From Marisa cornuarietis (lineage: Eukaryota > Mollusca > Gastropoda > Architaenioglossa > Ampullariidae), in the NCBI GenBank assembly GCA_004794655.1, contig SMMW01000619.1, forward strand, positions 434,001 through 498,000: a stretch of DNA of 64,000 bases. The letters run 5' to 3'. Positions 44,826 to 57,689 of this stretch are shown here, piece by piece. Position 1 is the first letter of the stretch. Each line of letters begins with the position of its first letter. The translations under genes were made by a program, and so were the position numbers. The notes under the pieces are model-generated. The model did not search any database, was not told where the DNA came from, and saw nothing but the letters and a program-made list of their open reading frames with translations.

Positions 44826-45544
44826 AGTCTGTGATAAAAACTGTTGATGGAGTAACGGACATCGCTGGCCATGCTGATAAAGCTCAGTGCTGTGTTACAA
44901 TTGAGACTAATTAGTAGCTGGTCACTCAGGAAATTGCGGCTTTTGTGTCCTTTTTTTGTACCATTCCCCATCCGGGGACAATCTGACAATCTTAGCCTAC
45001 TCCAGACGATCATCGTGGTGTTGGCGCCACCATCCTTGTCACATATCTGCTCCAATTTCTCTCTGATGTGTATTAATTCCACAGCCTCTCTGTATACTCG
45101 CCAATTCAGACGTTACTATAAGTGTTTGAAAATACCTTCTTCAGGTACCCACGAGTTCCTACTACTGAAGCCTGAACCATTCAACCCTCATTAAAGAAAC
45201 GCTAACAGACAAGCTCTCTGTATGTCTTGGGTGTTGTAACAGAGCTTCTCTTTTTTCACCTCTGCTATTTGGCAATAATCAGACACAACAGAATCCTGGT
45301 AGGAAATTAAATCACACCATTTAAGAAACTCAGCAGAGAGACAGAGACAGCGGTCATGGTGGTGTGTTGGGGATGGTAATGGGGTATTTTTCATTTTACA
45401 GGTTTCGTAAAGCAGGGTGGACATGACAGGTTGAGGAACAGTGCTACCACAATGTACCCTCCTCACTACAGTACGCGGCCGCCCATACTTCAAGGTCTTC
45501 TTTGCACTTGGCACCAAAGTTATACTCGGGCAGTGGGCAGGGCA
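44826..45544. other. Spacer, no gene seen
   Basis: Unique-looking sequence between two arrays. Several frames of 80-107 codons are open but show no recognisable protein. Confidence 0.4.
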
Positions 45545-46300
45545 CACGACATGAGTAGTGGGCAGTGTAACAGGACATGAGTAGTGGGCAGTGTAACAAG
45601 ACATGAGTAGTGGGCAGTAACAAGACATGAGTAGTGGGCAGTGTAACATGACATGAGAAGTGGGCAGTGTAACAAGACATGAGTAGTGGGCAGTAACAAG
45701 ACATGAGTAGTGGGCAGTGTAACAAGACATGAGTAGTGGGCAGTAACAAGACATGAGTAGTGGGCAGTGTAACAGGACATGAGTAGTGGGCAGTGTAACG
45801 GACATGGGCAGTGTTGTAGGACATGAGTAGTGGGCAGTGTTGTAGGACATGAGTAGTGAGCAGTGTAACAGGTGGGCAGTGTAACGGACATGGGCAGTGT
45901 TGTAGGACATGAGTAGTGTGCAGTGTTGTAGGACATGAGTAGTGAGCAGTGTAACAGGACATGAGTAGTGTGCAGTGTTGTAGGACATGAGTAGTGAGCA
46001 GTGTAACAAGACATGAGTAGTGGGCAGTGTAACAGGACATGAGTAGTGGGCAGTGTAACAAGTGGGCAGTGTAACGGACATGGGCAGTGCTGTAGGACAT
46101 GAGTAGTGGGCAGTGTTGTAGGACATGAGTAGTGGGCAGTGTAACAAGACATGAGTAGTGGGCAGTGTAACAGGACATGAGTAGTGGGCAGTGTAACAGG
46201 TGGGCAGTGTAACGGACATGGGCAGTGTTGTAGGACATGAGTAGTGGGCAGTGTTGTAGGACATGAGTAGTGGGCAGTGTAACAGGACATGAGTGAGTTT
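45545..46300. repeat. 26/27-bp minisatellite, about 27 copies
   Basis: Unit contains GACATGAGTAGTGGGCAGTG then TAACAG or TTGTAG. On the minus strand all three frames stay open across most of it (up to 385 codons), because the unit and its variants hold no stop in that direction. Low-complexity output, judged non-coding. Confidence 0.9.
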
Positions 46301-46829
46301 GACGCTGCCTGTTGTCTGTTTTGAAACTGGACATGAGTGTGTAACCACCTAGCTTTAGTTCCATGGCGAGTTTGTTACCAAATAGGACGACTGCCATGTT
46401 TGTATCACCTGTATTGTAGTGGTGTCTGTGTGTAAGTGTCGAGTCACTCTAGGGAGGGGTGTTGCAGTGGAAAGTGTGTGGTGGGGGGGGGGAAAGGGCG
46501 TGGTTGCTTAGCTCCCAGCCATTGCTGACAGTTTACTGTGACGTCTCCAGTCGTGGGTGGAAGGTGGTACGGCCCTCAAGTCCGTGGTACTGGTGGCATC
46601 TGCTTCACAGTGTCAGCGCATGTCGCAGGGTAAGAGCACGTCACCAAGACCGGCCTCGTCATTTGGACACACCAACAGACACCAACAGCTCTCACAGGTG
46701 AGACGAACTCAGCGTAGTTTTCTTTCTCACGTTGTAGACATCGGTAACAAGTTGTAACGGTAACATAATAGACATCCTCGAGACCAACACACACCTGCCG
46801 AATATACCGCCCCAGTCCTCACTCCTCTT
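46301..46829. other. Spacer with possible small exon
   Basis: 46551..46630 (GTCTCCAG|TCGTGGGTGG to ATGTCGCAG|GGTAAGA) has exon-like borders and an open frame (SWVEGGTALKSVVLVASASQ). The product is not recognised, and the array that follows starts at a donor-like AAGAAAG|GTGAGTG (46839). Confidence 0.25.
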
Positions 46830-46834
46830 ACAAG

Positions 46835-49800
46835 AAAGGTGAGTGTCCGTCAGGTGTACTGAAGTTAAGATGGTGAGTGTCCGTCAGGTGTAGTGAAGAT
46901 CGTGTGTCTGTCAGGTAAAGTGAAGTGAACATCGTGAGTGTCTGTCAGGTGTAGTGAAGTGAACATCGTAAGTGTCTGTCAGGTGTAGTGAAGATGGTGA
47001 GTGTCTGTCAGGTGTAGTAAAGATGGTGAGTGTCTGTCAGGTGTAGTGAAGATGGTGAGTGTCTGTCAGGTGTAGTGAAGATGGTGAGTGTCTGTTAGGT
47101 GTAGTGAAGTGAAGATGGTGAGTGTCTGTCAGGTGTAGTGAAGTGAAGATAGTAAGTATCTGTTAGGTGTAGTGAAGTGAAGATCGTGAGTGTCTGTCAG
47201 GTGTAGTGAAGATGGTGAGTGTCTGTTAGGTGTAGTGAAGTGAAGATCGTGAGTGTCTGTCAGGTGTAGTGAAGATGGTGAGTGTCTGTTAGGTGAAGTG
47301 AAGTGAAGATCGTGAGTGTCTGTCAGGTGTAGTGAAGATGGTGAGTGTCTGTTAGGTGAAGTGAAGATGGTGAGTGTCTGTTAGGTGTAGTGAAGATGGT
47401 GAGTGTCTGTTAGGTGTAGTGAAGATGGTGAAAGTCTGTCAGGTGTAGTGAAGTGAAGATGGTGAGTGTCTGTTAGGTGTAGTGAAGATGGGGAGTGTCT
47501 GTCAGGTGTAGTGAAGTGAAGATGGTGAGTGTCTGTCAGGTGTAGTGAAGTGAAGATGGTGAGTGTCTGTCAGGTGTAGTGAAGATGGTGAGTGTCTGTC
47601 AGGTGTAGTGAAGTGAAGATGGTGAGTGTCTGTTAGTTGTATTGAAGTGAACATCGTGAGTGTCTGTCAGGTGTAGTGAAGATTGTGAGTGTCTGTCAGG
47701 TATAGTGAAGTGAAGATGGTGAGTGTATGTTAGGTGTAGTGAAGATGGTGAGTGTCTGTTAGATGTAGTGAAGTGAAGATGGTGAGTGTCTGTCAGGTGT
47801 AGTGAAGTGAAGATAGTGAGTGTCCGTCAGGTGTAGTGAAGATCGTGTGTCTGTCAGGTAAAGTGAAGTGAACATCGTGAGTGTCTGTCAGGTGTAGTGA
47901 AGTGAACATCGTAAGTGTCTGTCAGGTGTAGTGAAGATGGTGTGTCTGTCAGGTGTAGTAAAGATGGTGAGTGTCTGTCAGGTGTAGTGAAGATGGTGAG
48001 TGTCTGTCAGGTGTAGTGAAGATGGTGTGTCTGTTAGGTGAAGTGAAGATGGTGAGTGTCTGTCAGGTGTAGTAAAGATGGTGTGTCTGTTAGGTGAAGT
48101 GAAGATGGTGAGTGTCTGTCAGGTGTAGTGAAGTGAACATCGTAAGTGTCTGTCAGGTGTAGTGAAGTGAACATCGTAAGTGTCTGTCAGGTGTAGTGAA
48201 GATGGTGAGTGTCTGTCAGGTGTAGTAAAGATGGTGAGTGTCTGTCAGGTGTAGTGAAGATGGTGAGTGTCTGTCAGGTGTAGTAAAGATGGTGAGTGTC
48301 TGTCAGGTGTAGTGAAGATGGTGAGTGTCTGTCAGGTGTAGTGAAGATGGTGAGTGTCTGTCAGGTGTAGTAAAGATGGTGTGTCTGTTAGGTGAAGTGA
48401 AGATGGTGAGTGTCTGTCAGGTGTAGTGAAGTGAACATCGTAAGTGTCTGTCAGGTGTAGTGAAGTGAACATCGTAAGTGTCTGTCAGGTGTAGTGAAGA
48501 TGGTGAGTGTCTGTCAGGTGTAGTAAAGATGGTGAGTGTCTGTCAGGTGTAGTGAAGATGGTGAGTGTCTGTCAGGTGTAGTAAAGATGGTGTGTCTGTT
48601 AGGTGAAGTGAAGATGGTGAGTGTCTGTCAGGTGTAGTAAAGATGGTGAGTGTCTGTTAGGTGTAGTAAAGATGGTGAGTGTCTGTCAGGTGTAGTGAAG
48701 ATGGTGAGTGTCTGTCAGGTGTAGTAAAGATGGTGTGTCTGTTAGGTGAAGTGAAGATGGTGAGTGTCTGTCAGGTGTAGTAAAGATGGTGAGTGTCTGT
48801 CAGGTGTAGTAAAGATCGTGAGTGTCTGTCAGTGGTAGGGAAGATGGTGAGTGTCTGTCAGGTGTAGTAAAGATGGTGAGTGTCTGTCAGGTGTAGTGAA
48901 GATGGTGGGTGTCTGTCAGGTGTAGTAAAGATGGTGAGTCTGTTAGGTGAAGTGAAGATGGTGAGTGTCTGTCAGGTGTAGTAAAGATGGTGAGTGTCTG
49001 TTAGGTGTAGTGAAGTGAAGATGGTGAGTGTCTGTTAGGTGTAGTGAAGTGAAGATGGTGAGTGTCTGTCAGGTGTAGTAAAGATGGTGAGTGTCTGTCA
49101 GGTGTAGTGAAGATGGTGAGTGAAGTGAAGATGGTGAGTGTCTGTCAGGTGTAGTGAAGTGAAGATGGTGAGTGTCTGTCAGGTGTAGTGAAGTGAAGAT
49201 GGTGAGTGTCTGTTAGGTGTAGTGAAGATGGTGAGTGTCTGTCAGGTGTAGTGAAGTGAAGATGGTGAGTGTCTGTTAGGTGTAGTGAAGATGGTGAGTG
49301 TCTGTCAGGTGTAGTGAAGTGAAGATGGTGAGTGTTTGTTAGGTGTAGTGAAGATGATGAGTGTCTTTCAGGTGAAGTGAAGATCGTGAGTGTCTGTCAG
49401 GTGAAGTGATGTGAAGATCGTGAGTGTCTGTCAGGTGTAGTGAAGATGGTGAGTGTCTGTTAGGTGTAGTGAAGATGGTGAGTGTCTGTCAGGTGTAGTG
49501 AAGTGAAGATGGTGAGTGTCTGTTAGGTGTAGTGAAGTGAAGATGGTGAGTGTCTGTCAGGTGTAGTGAAGTGAAGATGGTGAGTGTCTGTCAGGTGTAG
49601 TGAAGTGAAGATGGTGAGTGTCTGTTAGGTGTAGTGAAGATGATGAGTGTCTTTCAGGTGAAGTGAAGATCGTGAGTGTCTGTCAGGTGTAGTGAAGATG
49701 GTGAGTGTCTGTCAGGTGTAGTGAAGATGATGAGTGTCTTTCAGGTGTAGTGAAGTGAAGATGGTGAGTGTCTGTTAGGTGTCCTGAAGATGGTGAGTGT

Positions 49801-51720
49801 CTGTCAGGTGTAGTGAAGTGAAGATGGTGAGTGTCTTTCAGGTGTAGTGAAGTGAAGATGGTGAGTGTCTGTTAGGTGTCCTGAAGATGGTGAGTGTCTG
49901 TCAGGTGTAGTGAAGTGAAGATGGTGAGTGTCTGTTAGGTGAAGTGAAGATGGTGAGTGTCTGTCAGGTGTAGTAAAGATGGTGAGTGTCTGTCAGGTGT
50001 AGTGAAGATGGTGAGTGTCTGTCAGGTGTAGTGAAGTGAAGATGGTGAGTGTCTGTTAGGTGTAGTGAAGTGAAGATCGTGAGTGTCTGTCAGGTGTAGT
50101 GAAGATGGTGAGTGTCTGTCAGGTGTAGTGAAGTGAAGATGGTAAGTGTCTGTTAGGTGTAGTGAAGTGAACATCGTGAGTGTCTGTCAGGTGTAGTGAA
50201 GATGGTGAGTGTCTGTCAGGTGTAGTGAAGATGGTGAGTGTCTGTCAGGTGTAGTGAAGTGAAGATGGTGAGTGTCTGTCAGGTGTAGTGAAGTGAAGAT
50301 GGTGAGTGTCTGTCAGGTGTAGTGAAGATGGTGAGTGTCTGTCAGGTGTAGTGAAGTGAAGATGGTGAGTGTCTGTCAGGTGTAGTGAAGATGGTGAGTG
50401 TCTGTCAGGTGTAGTGAAGTGAAGATGGTGAGTGTCTGTTAGGTGTAGTGAAGATGGTGAGTGTCTGTCAGGTGTAGTGAAGTGAAGATGGTGAGTGTCT
50501 GTTAGGTGTAGTGAAGATGATGAGTGTCTTTCAGGTGAAGTGAAGATCGTGAGTGTCTGTCAGGTGTAGTGAAGTGAAGATGGTGAGTGTCTGTTAGGTG
50601 TAGTGAAGATGATGAGTGTCTTTCAGGTGTAGTGAAGTGAAGATGGTGAGTGTCTGTCAGGTGTAGTGAAGTGAAGATGGTGAGTGTCTGTTAGGTGAAG
50701 TGAAGATGGTGAGTGTCTGTAGTGAAGATGGTGAGTGTCTGTCAGGTGTAGTGAAGTGAAGATGGTGAGTGTCTGTTAGGTGTAGTGAAGATGATGAGTG
50801 TCTTTCAGGTGTAGTGAAGTGAAGATGGTGAGTGTCTGTTAGGTGTCCTGAAGATGGTGAGTGTCTGTCAGGTGTAGTGAAGTGAAGATGGTGAGTGTCT
50901 GTTAGGTGAAGTGAAGATGGTGAGTGTCTGTAGTGAAGATGGTGAGTGTCTGTCAGGTGTAGTGAAGTGAAGATGGTGAGTGTCTGTTAGGTGTAGTGAA
51001 GTGAAGATCGTGAGTGTCTGTCAGGTGTAGTGAAGATGGTGAGTGTCTGTCAGGTGTAGTGAAGTGAAGATGGTAAGTGTCTGTTAGGTGTAGTGAAGTG
51101 AACATCGTGAGTGTCTGTTAGGTGTAGTGAAGATGGTGAGTGTCTGTCAGGTGTAGTGAAGATGGTGAGTGTCTGTCAGGTGTAGTGAAGATGGTGAGTG
51201 TCTGTCAGGTGTAGTGAAGTGAAGATGGTGAGTGTCTGTTAGGTGTAGTGAAGATGGTGAGTGTCTGTCAGGTGTAGTGAAGTGAAGATGGTGAGTGTCT
51301 GTTAGGTGTAGTGAAGATGATGAGTGTCTTTCAGGTGAAGTGAAGATCGTGAGTGTCTGTCAGGTGTAGTGAAGTGAAGATGGTGAGTGTCTGTTAGGTG
51401 TAGTGAAGATGATGAGTGTCTTTCAGGTGTAGTGAAGTGAAGATGGTGAGTGTCTGTTAGGTGTCCTGAAGATGGTGAGTGTCTGTCAGGTGTAGTGAAG
51501 TGAAGATGATGAGTGTCTGTTAGGTGAAGTGAAGATGGTGAGTGTCTGTCAGGTGTAGTAAAGATGGTGAGTGTCTGTCAGGTGTAGTGAAGATGGTGAG
51601 TGTCTGTCAGGTGTAGTGAAGTGAAGATGGTGAGTGTCTGTCAGGTGTAGTGAAGATGGTGAGTGTCTGTTAGGTGTAGTGAAGTGAAGATCGTGAGTGT
51701 CTGTCAGGTGTAGTGAAGAT
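46835..51720. repeat. 4.9-kb minisatellite, 29/34-bp units, roughly 150 copies
   Basis: Unit contains GATGGTGAGTGTCTGTCAGG then TGTAGTGAA, with or without an extra GTGAA. Both lengths are intermixed, and larger blocks recur (for example around 47850..48120 and 48120..48620). No open frame of any length exists here. Almost every unit carries GGTGAGTG, a perfect 5' splice-site-like word. Confidence 0.95.
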
Positions 51721-53499
51721 CAATCAAATGATGTCGATGTGCATACGTAGCACGAGTGAACCCCCCCTCCCACCCTCACATACAACAAGGTAGCTACTCT
51801 GTGCTTTGTTCTCAGCACAATGTGGGCGAGGTGACTGTTACACGTGGAATACGATGACTGTTATTGGTAGCTGGACTACTAATATTACTGGTGAATACAG
51901 AAAACGCATTAAAACATTGCCGATGACGACCCACAGCTGTTGACGGAGGTGCTTTGCTGTAGAATTGTCATCACTGTAACGGGTAGTCAACCTACAGCCG
52001 ACAGTTTGATATCTACTACGACTTTTTCACACAAGTCACATGTTGAAAAAAACATTTTACAATAAACTGCTTGTGGCCAACTGTTTGTTCCATATCACGA
52101 TTGTCTGCAGAAATCCCGTAAAGTAAATTAAGTTCAGTTTGAAAGAGACTTCGTGTACTTGTTGATTGGTTTGTCTCTGTACACAAGTAACAAGTGCACG
52201 ACGGTCGATTGCTCTTCATTACGATCTTTTACAGAAGTGATGAGTTTTTAAAAATAAGATTCTTGTGGCGAACTGTTGGCGCTCTTTTGCGACCTTCTTA
52301 GAAAAAAACATGTTAAAAAAAATCATACAGTGCATGTTAGGAGATCAGAGGTGTGACTGCTCTCACCTACAGTTGGTTCACACAGCAGTGATGATGGAAG
52401 CGATGAGTATTGACAGTCGGAAGCGACAAGGAGAGAGAAATGGCGTACGTACCTCCAAGAAAAAGTACAGGTGATCAAAAGAAGTGATGAAGGTGAGACC
52501 GCAATCGCGATTGCAAATTGTCACCTGGTGGGAAATATTCAAAAAGAAAGATGAAGATGGCATGGCGGTGACGTATACACTGTTAACGGCGCTCGTTGAT
52601 CGCAGGTGCCAATGGCGTACTTTGATAGCTGATAATTAATTAACGGATGTGTTTTGGAGGCTGACATTTCCAGGTTAGGTTTATATCACCTGTACCTACC
52701 GATATCTGCACAAACCCGTTGAGGTTGGTCTTTAACGCTGAATAGACTGAGGACAGGTGAACAGCTGAAATCTTAAAGACAAACAGAATTACATCGCCGC
52801 TTTGTCATCAAGAGACATCGGGAATACCTTTGACTGTTACAAGCAATTACACTCGGTACAATGATTGAGAGCCCAAAGAAGTCTGGAAACTAAGTTTGCA
52901 CGAGGTAACATTGTCACAAATCCAAGATGGTTGTAAGTCAGGCGAGCAGTGTCTAAACTGCTACAAATTGAAAGCTAGTCTTATGTGCCAATCAATAACA
53001 GCAAAAGGCGGAGATCACCTGAAAGGGAACGTTTATGATGTTTACCTGCAGCTGTCGACTATAGGCGGCAAATCAAAAGAAGGCTTTGTTGCCAAGGTTA
53101 GGGTTAGGGGTGGCCAGGTACGTGGAGTTTCATAACCCACCTAATGCTGTCATGAGCACCGCGTGTCAACAAAAAGGCGGACGTTTGTTTGTCTTGATAA
53201 AGGTGTAGGTCTTCTATTTATTTTCACTAAAGTTCTTATCGCAGGCAGAAGGTCCTGATTGTCTGTCAAGCGCAAGAGATGGGTCAAGAGGTCATTGTCG
53301 ATCACAAGAAAGAAGTCACTCCACACATAAAGGCCGACTGGGAGCCGGCTGTCAATGTCTGCCATGACTTCCCCAGTCACTTGTCATCCCACAAAATAGA
53401 CTTCACACCCACCGTTGTGCTTCACACAAGTCGATCAGTCGTCCTGTCAACATCTTTCAACACATCAGCAGACACAGCTGGTGTTCTCACACATTCCAG
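51721..53499. other. Unique stretch between two large arrays, no gene recognised
   Basis: 1.8 kb with several open frames of 60-80 codons on both strands (for example 52896..53135 +, 53150..53380 -). None resembles a known protein, and convincing splice-site pairs were not found. A two-unit TTAGGG run sits at 53097..53111. Confidence 0.4.
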
Positions 53500-55382
53500 A
53501 CACAGCTAGTGCCTACACATTCCGGGAACAGCTGTATAGCTGTATACTGTCCAGACACAGCTGTATACCTTATACGGTACAGACAGAGCTAGTGTGTACA
53601 CATTCCGGGCACAACTGGTGTGCACACAGTCCACACATAGCTGTATACCTTATACGGTCCAGACACAGCTGGTGTATACACAGTTCAGACACAGCTGTAT
53701 AGCTGTATACTGTCCAGACACAGCTAGTGTGCACACAGTCCAGACACAGCTGTATAGCTGTATACTGTCCAGACACAGCTGTATAGGTGTATACTGTCCA
53801 GACACAGCTAGCGTGCAAACACTCCAGACACAGCTGTATAGCTGTATACTGTCCAGACAGCTGTATAGCTGTATACTGTCCAGACACAGCTGTATAGCTG
53901 TATACTGTCCAGACACAGCTAGCGTATACACAGTCCAGACACAGCTGTATAGCTGTATACTGTCCAGACACAGCTAGCGTAAACACACTCCAGACACAGC
54001 TGTATAGCTGTATACTGTCCAGACACAGCTAGCGTAAACACACTCCAGACACAGCTGTATAGCTGTATACTGTCCAGACACAGCTGTATAGCTGCATACT
54101 GTCCAGACACAGATAGCGTATACACAGTCCAGCAACAGCTGTATAGCTGTATACTGTCCAGACACAGCTAGCGTGCACACACTCCAGACACAGCTGTATA
54201 GCTGTATACTGTCCAGACACAGCTGTAGAGCTGTATACTGTCCAGACACATCTAGCGTGCACACAGTCCAGACACAGCTGTATAGCTGTATACTGTCCAG
54301 ACACAGCTAGCACACGCACAGTCCAGACACAGCTGTATAGCTGTATACTGTCCAGACACAGCTAGCGTATACACAGTCCAGACACAGCTGTATAGCTGTA
54401 TACTGTCCAGACACAGCTAGCACACGCACAGTCCAGACACAGCTATATAGCTGTATACTGTCCAGACACAGCTAGCACACGCACAGTCCAGACACAGCTG
54501 TATAGCTGTATACTGTCCAGACACAGCTAGCGTATACACAGTCCAGACACAGCTGTATAGCTGTATACTGTCCAGACACAGCTAGCGTATACACAGTCCA
54601 GACACAGCTGTATAGCTGTATACTGTCCAGACACAGCTAGCACACGCACAGTCCAGACACAGCTGTATAGCTGTATACTGTCCAGACACAGCTAGCGTAT
54701 ACACAGTCCAGACACAGCTGTATAGCTGTATACTGTCCAGACACAGCTGGCGTATACACAGTCCAGACACAGCTGTATAGCTGTATACTGTCCAGACACA
54801 GCTAGCGTAAACACACTCCAGACACAGCTGTATAGCTGTATACTGTCCAGACACAGCTAGCGTAAACACACTCCAGACACAGCTGTATAGCTGTATACTG
54901 TCCAGACACAGCTGGCGTATACACAGTCCAGACACAGCTGTATAGCTGTATACTGTCCAGACACAGCTAGCGTAAACACACTCCAGACACAGCTGTATAG
55001 CTGTATACTGTCCAGACACAGCTAGCGTAAACACACTCCAGACACAGCTGTATAGCTGTATACTGTCCAGACACAGCTGGCGTATACACAGTCCAGACAC
55101 AGCTGTATAGCTGTATACTGTCCAGACACAGCTGTAGAGCTGTATACTGTCCAGACACAGCTAGCGTGCACACAGTCCAGACACAGCTGTATAGCTGTAT
55201 ACTGTCCAGACACAGCTAGGGTGCACACAGTCCAGACACAGCTGTATAGCTGTATACGGTCCAGACACAGCTGGTGTGTACACATTCCAGACACAGCTAG
55301 TGTGTACACATTCCAGACAGCTGGCGTATACACAGTCCAGACACACCTGTATAGCTGTATACGGTCCAGACACAGCTGGTGT
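53500..55382. repeat. 55-bp minisatellite built of 29 + 26 bp halves, about 33 copies
   Basis: Each unit is CCAGACACAGCTGTATAGCT + GTATACTGT, then CCAGACACAGCTAGCG + a TATACACAG or TAAACACACT ending. Both halves begin CCAGACACAGCT, so the unit arose from a dimer. The left 250 bases and the right 150 are more diverged. Confidence 0.95.
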
Positions 55383-56392
55383 TAGTCTTGACACTACCTT
55401 ACATTGTACATCTACACGACGTTAATTTCTATCTTGTTGGGCGGTTCGTACATGAGCATGACATTGTTGTCTGTCTTGTGCCTCTGCATGTTGACTGGCA
55501 TATGTGCACATTGGTGCTCGTGTGTACATCTTGTGTCAACGATGTGTTTATCTTGTACAGCTGTACCTGTTGTTCAATCTACCATTCTACCTGTACCTTT
55601 TGTACAATCTACCTCTAGTTCTGTACAATCTACCTGAAGCTGTTGTACAATCTACCTGTAGCTCTTGTACACTCTACATGAAGTTGCAAGACTTGTAGAA
55701 TTGTCAAGATGGCGCTATGTACACCTGCCAGTGGCTCTCCTCACGTACTTCCTGTTCTGCAACACAGGTGTTGTCTGCACCTGGACTGATTTTTTTCGTG
55801 ACAAAGAGACCAGGAGGAGTGAGACAAAAAAAAAACAACAATTCAGTTCCTTAATGGCCTGCCAGTCGACAAGCAGGTGAGAGATAAAGGAGCCATAAGT
55901 CACATCCCTCACCTGAGTTAATGCTGACTGCACCGCACGCTCACCTGATGGCGCTCTTGTTGTGTGGGTCCTTGATTGTCACAATTATTCTGATTTGTTA
56001 CGGCAAGTGGAATGGCCTGCACCCCGTGTACCTGTAGCTGAGAGCAAAGACGATCTACTCAGAGTGACATGAGTAAACTCTCTCCCTGCTCACCGTGCAT
56101 TGCACTTCTTCCCAAGACAAACACCTGGAGTGGCTCGCGGGTCACTCGCTCTGTCGTCTCACTGCATCCGACTTATTGATGTCTGTCACAAGGCAGTCGA
56201 TGTACAGCTGTGTTACCTGTCTTCACTGGCAGTAAGAGAAAGGATTGCTGTCAGTGAGAGCAAAGAAACAGCCTGTTGATTCCTGTCGAAATTCTCCTCC
56301 ATCTCATCGTTGAGAAACGACACACACTCTCCGGCCGGTGTCAGACTGTCTTCCCCCCCCCCACACACACACACGCACGATCACGCATGCAT

Positions 56393-56424
<32 letters not shown>

Positions 56425-56469
56425 CTATCCATCTATAATCCCTCATGTAATCAAACAACAGGAAAACAG
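55383..56469. other. Spacer with short tandem repeat
   Basis: 55558..55680 has about four copies of a CTGTACC..TTGTACAATCTAC unit of roughly 28 bp. The rest, to a (CA)n at 56396..56422, is unique without a recognisable gene. Confidence 0.4.
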
Positions 56470-57355
56470 TTTTATTTCTCTATATTCACTCATCTCCTCA
56501 AGGGACAAGAACACCAGTCTATTTCTCTATATTCACTCATCTCCTCAAGGGACAAGAACACCAGTCTATTTCTCTATACTCACTCATCTCCTCAAGGGAC
56601 AGGAATAGAGTCTATTTCTCTATATTCACTCATCTCTTCAAGGGACAATAATACAGTCTATTTCTCTATATTCACTCATCTCCTCAAGGGACAAGAACAC
56701 CAGTCTATTTCTCTATATTCACTCATCTCCTCAAGGGACAAGAACACCAGTCTATTTCTCTATATTCACTCATCTCCTCAAGGGACAAGAACATTAGTCT
56801 ATTTCTCTATATTCACTCATCTCCTCAAGGGACAAGAACACCAGTCTATTTCTCTATATTCACTCATCTCCTCAAGGGACAAGAACACCAGTCTATTTCT
56901 CTATATTCACTCATCTCCTCAAGGGACAAGAACATTAGTCTATTTCTCTATATTCACTTATCTCCTCAAGGGACAAGAATACCAGTCTATTTCTCTATAT
57001 TCACTCATCTCCTCAAGGGACAAGAATACCAGTCTATTTCTCTATATTCACTCATCTCTTCAAGGGACAAGAACCCAAGTCAAGGGACAATAATACAGTC
57101 TATTTCTCTATATTCACTCATCTCCTCAATGGACAAGAATACCAGTCTATTTCTCTATACTCACTCATCTCCTCAAGGGACAAGAATACCAGTCTATTTC
57201 TCTATATATTTACTCATCTCCTCAAGGGACAAGAATACCAGTCTATTTCTCTATATTCACTCATCACCTCAAGGGACAAGAATACCAGTCTATTTCTCTA
57301 TATTCACTCATCTCCTCAAGGTACAAGAACACCAGTCTATTTCTCTATATTCAAT
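56470..57355. repeat. 47-bp minisatellite, about 18 copies
   Basis: Unit contains TCTATTTCTCTATATTCACT and CATCTCCTCAAGGGACAAGA. A 251-codon open frame on + is an artefact of the repeat. One interruption (57078..57100) duplicates a TAATACAG variant. Confidence 0.9.
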
Positions 57356-57689
57356 TATGTCTTCGCTGGCAGATTTGTTTCTCTATTCAGTCAATATACC
57401 CAGCTGACAAGATTACATCTTTCTGTGTATTGTGTAGTCACTAATTTCACCAGCTGATAAGGCTACATGTTTCTATGAACTCACTAGTCCTCTCACCTGT
57501 CAGCCATCGACGCACCTTAGCCAGTATCCTCCACTCCCACAAGAAATCGAGGAGCGACACACTGTTCTCTCCAGATGAACTGTTCCAGGACCACATCCTG
57601 CTTCTTCAAATCCAACATCAAGTCCACCATCAACAAGACCGAGACGACGACACACCCAGGCGCCGACACAGACTGACATGGCTAGGGAG
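57356..57689. other. Spacer before the LINE remnant
   Basis: Two copies of a CAGCTGACAAGATTACATCT-like piece, then about 200 bases possibly belonging to the upstream part of the LINE, but not recognisable. Confidence 0.35.

Noticed and set aside
45191..46397. Long minus-strand open frames of 256-385 codons
   Set aside because: They are translations of a 26/27-bp minisatellite, overlap in three frames and have no family resemblance.
53097..53111. GGTTAGGGTTAGGGG, a telomere-like run
   Set aside because: Only two TTAGGG units; too short to claim an interstitial telomere.
56338..57093. 251-codon plus-strand open frame
   Set aside because: Product of the 47-bp minisatellite and an upstream (CA)n; repetitive low-complexity reading.
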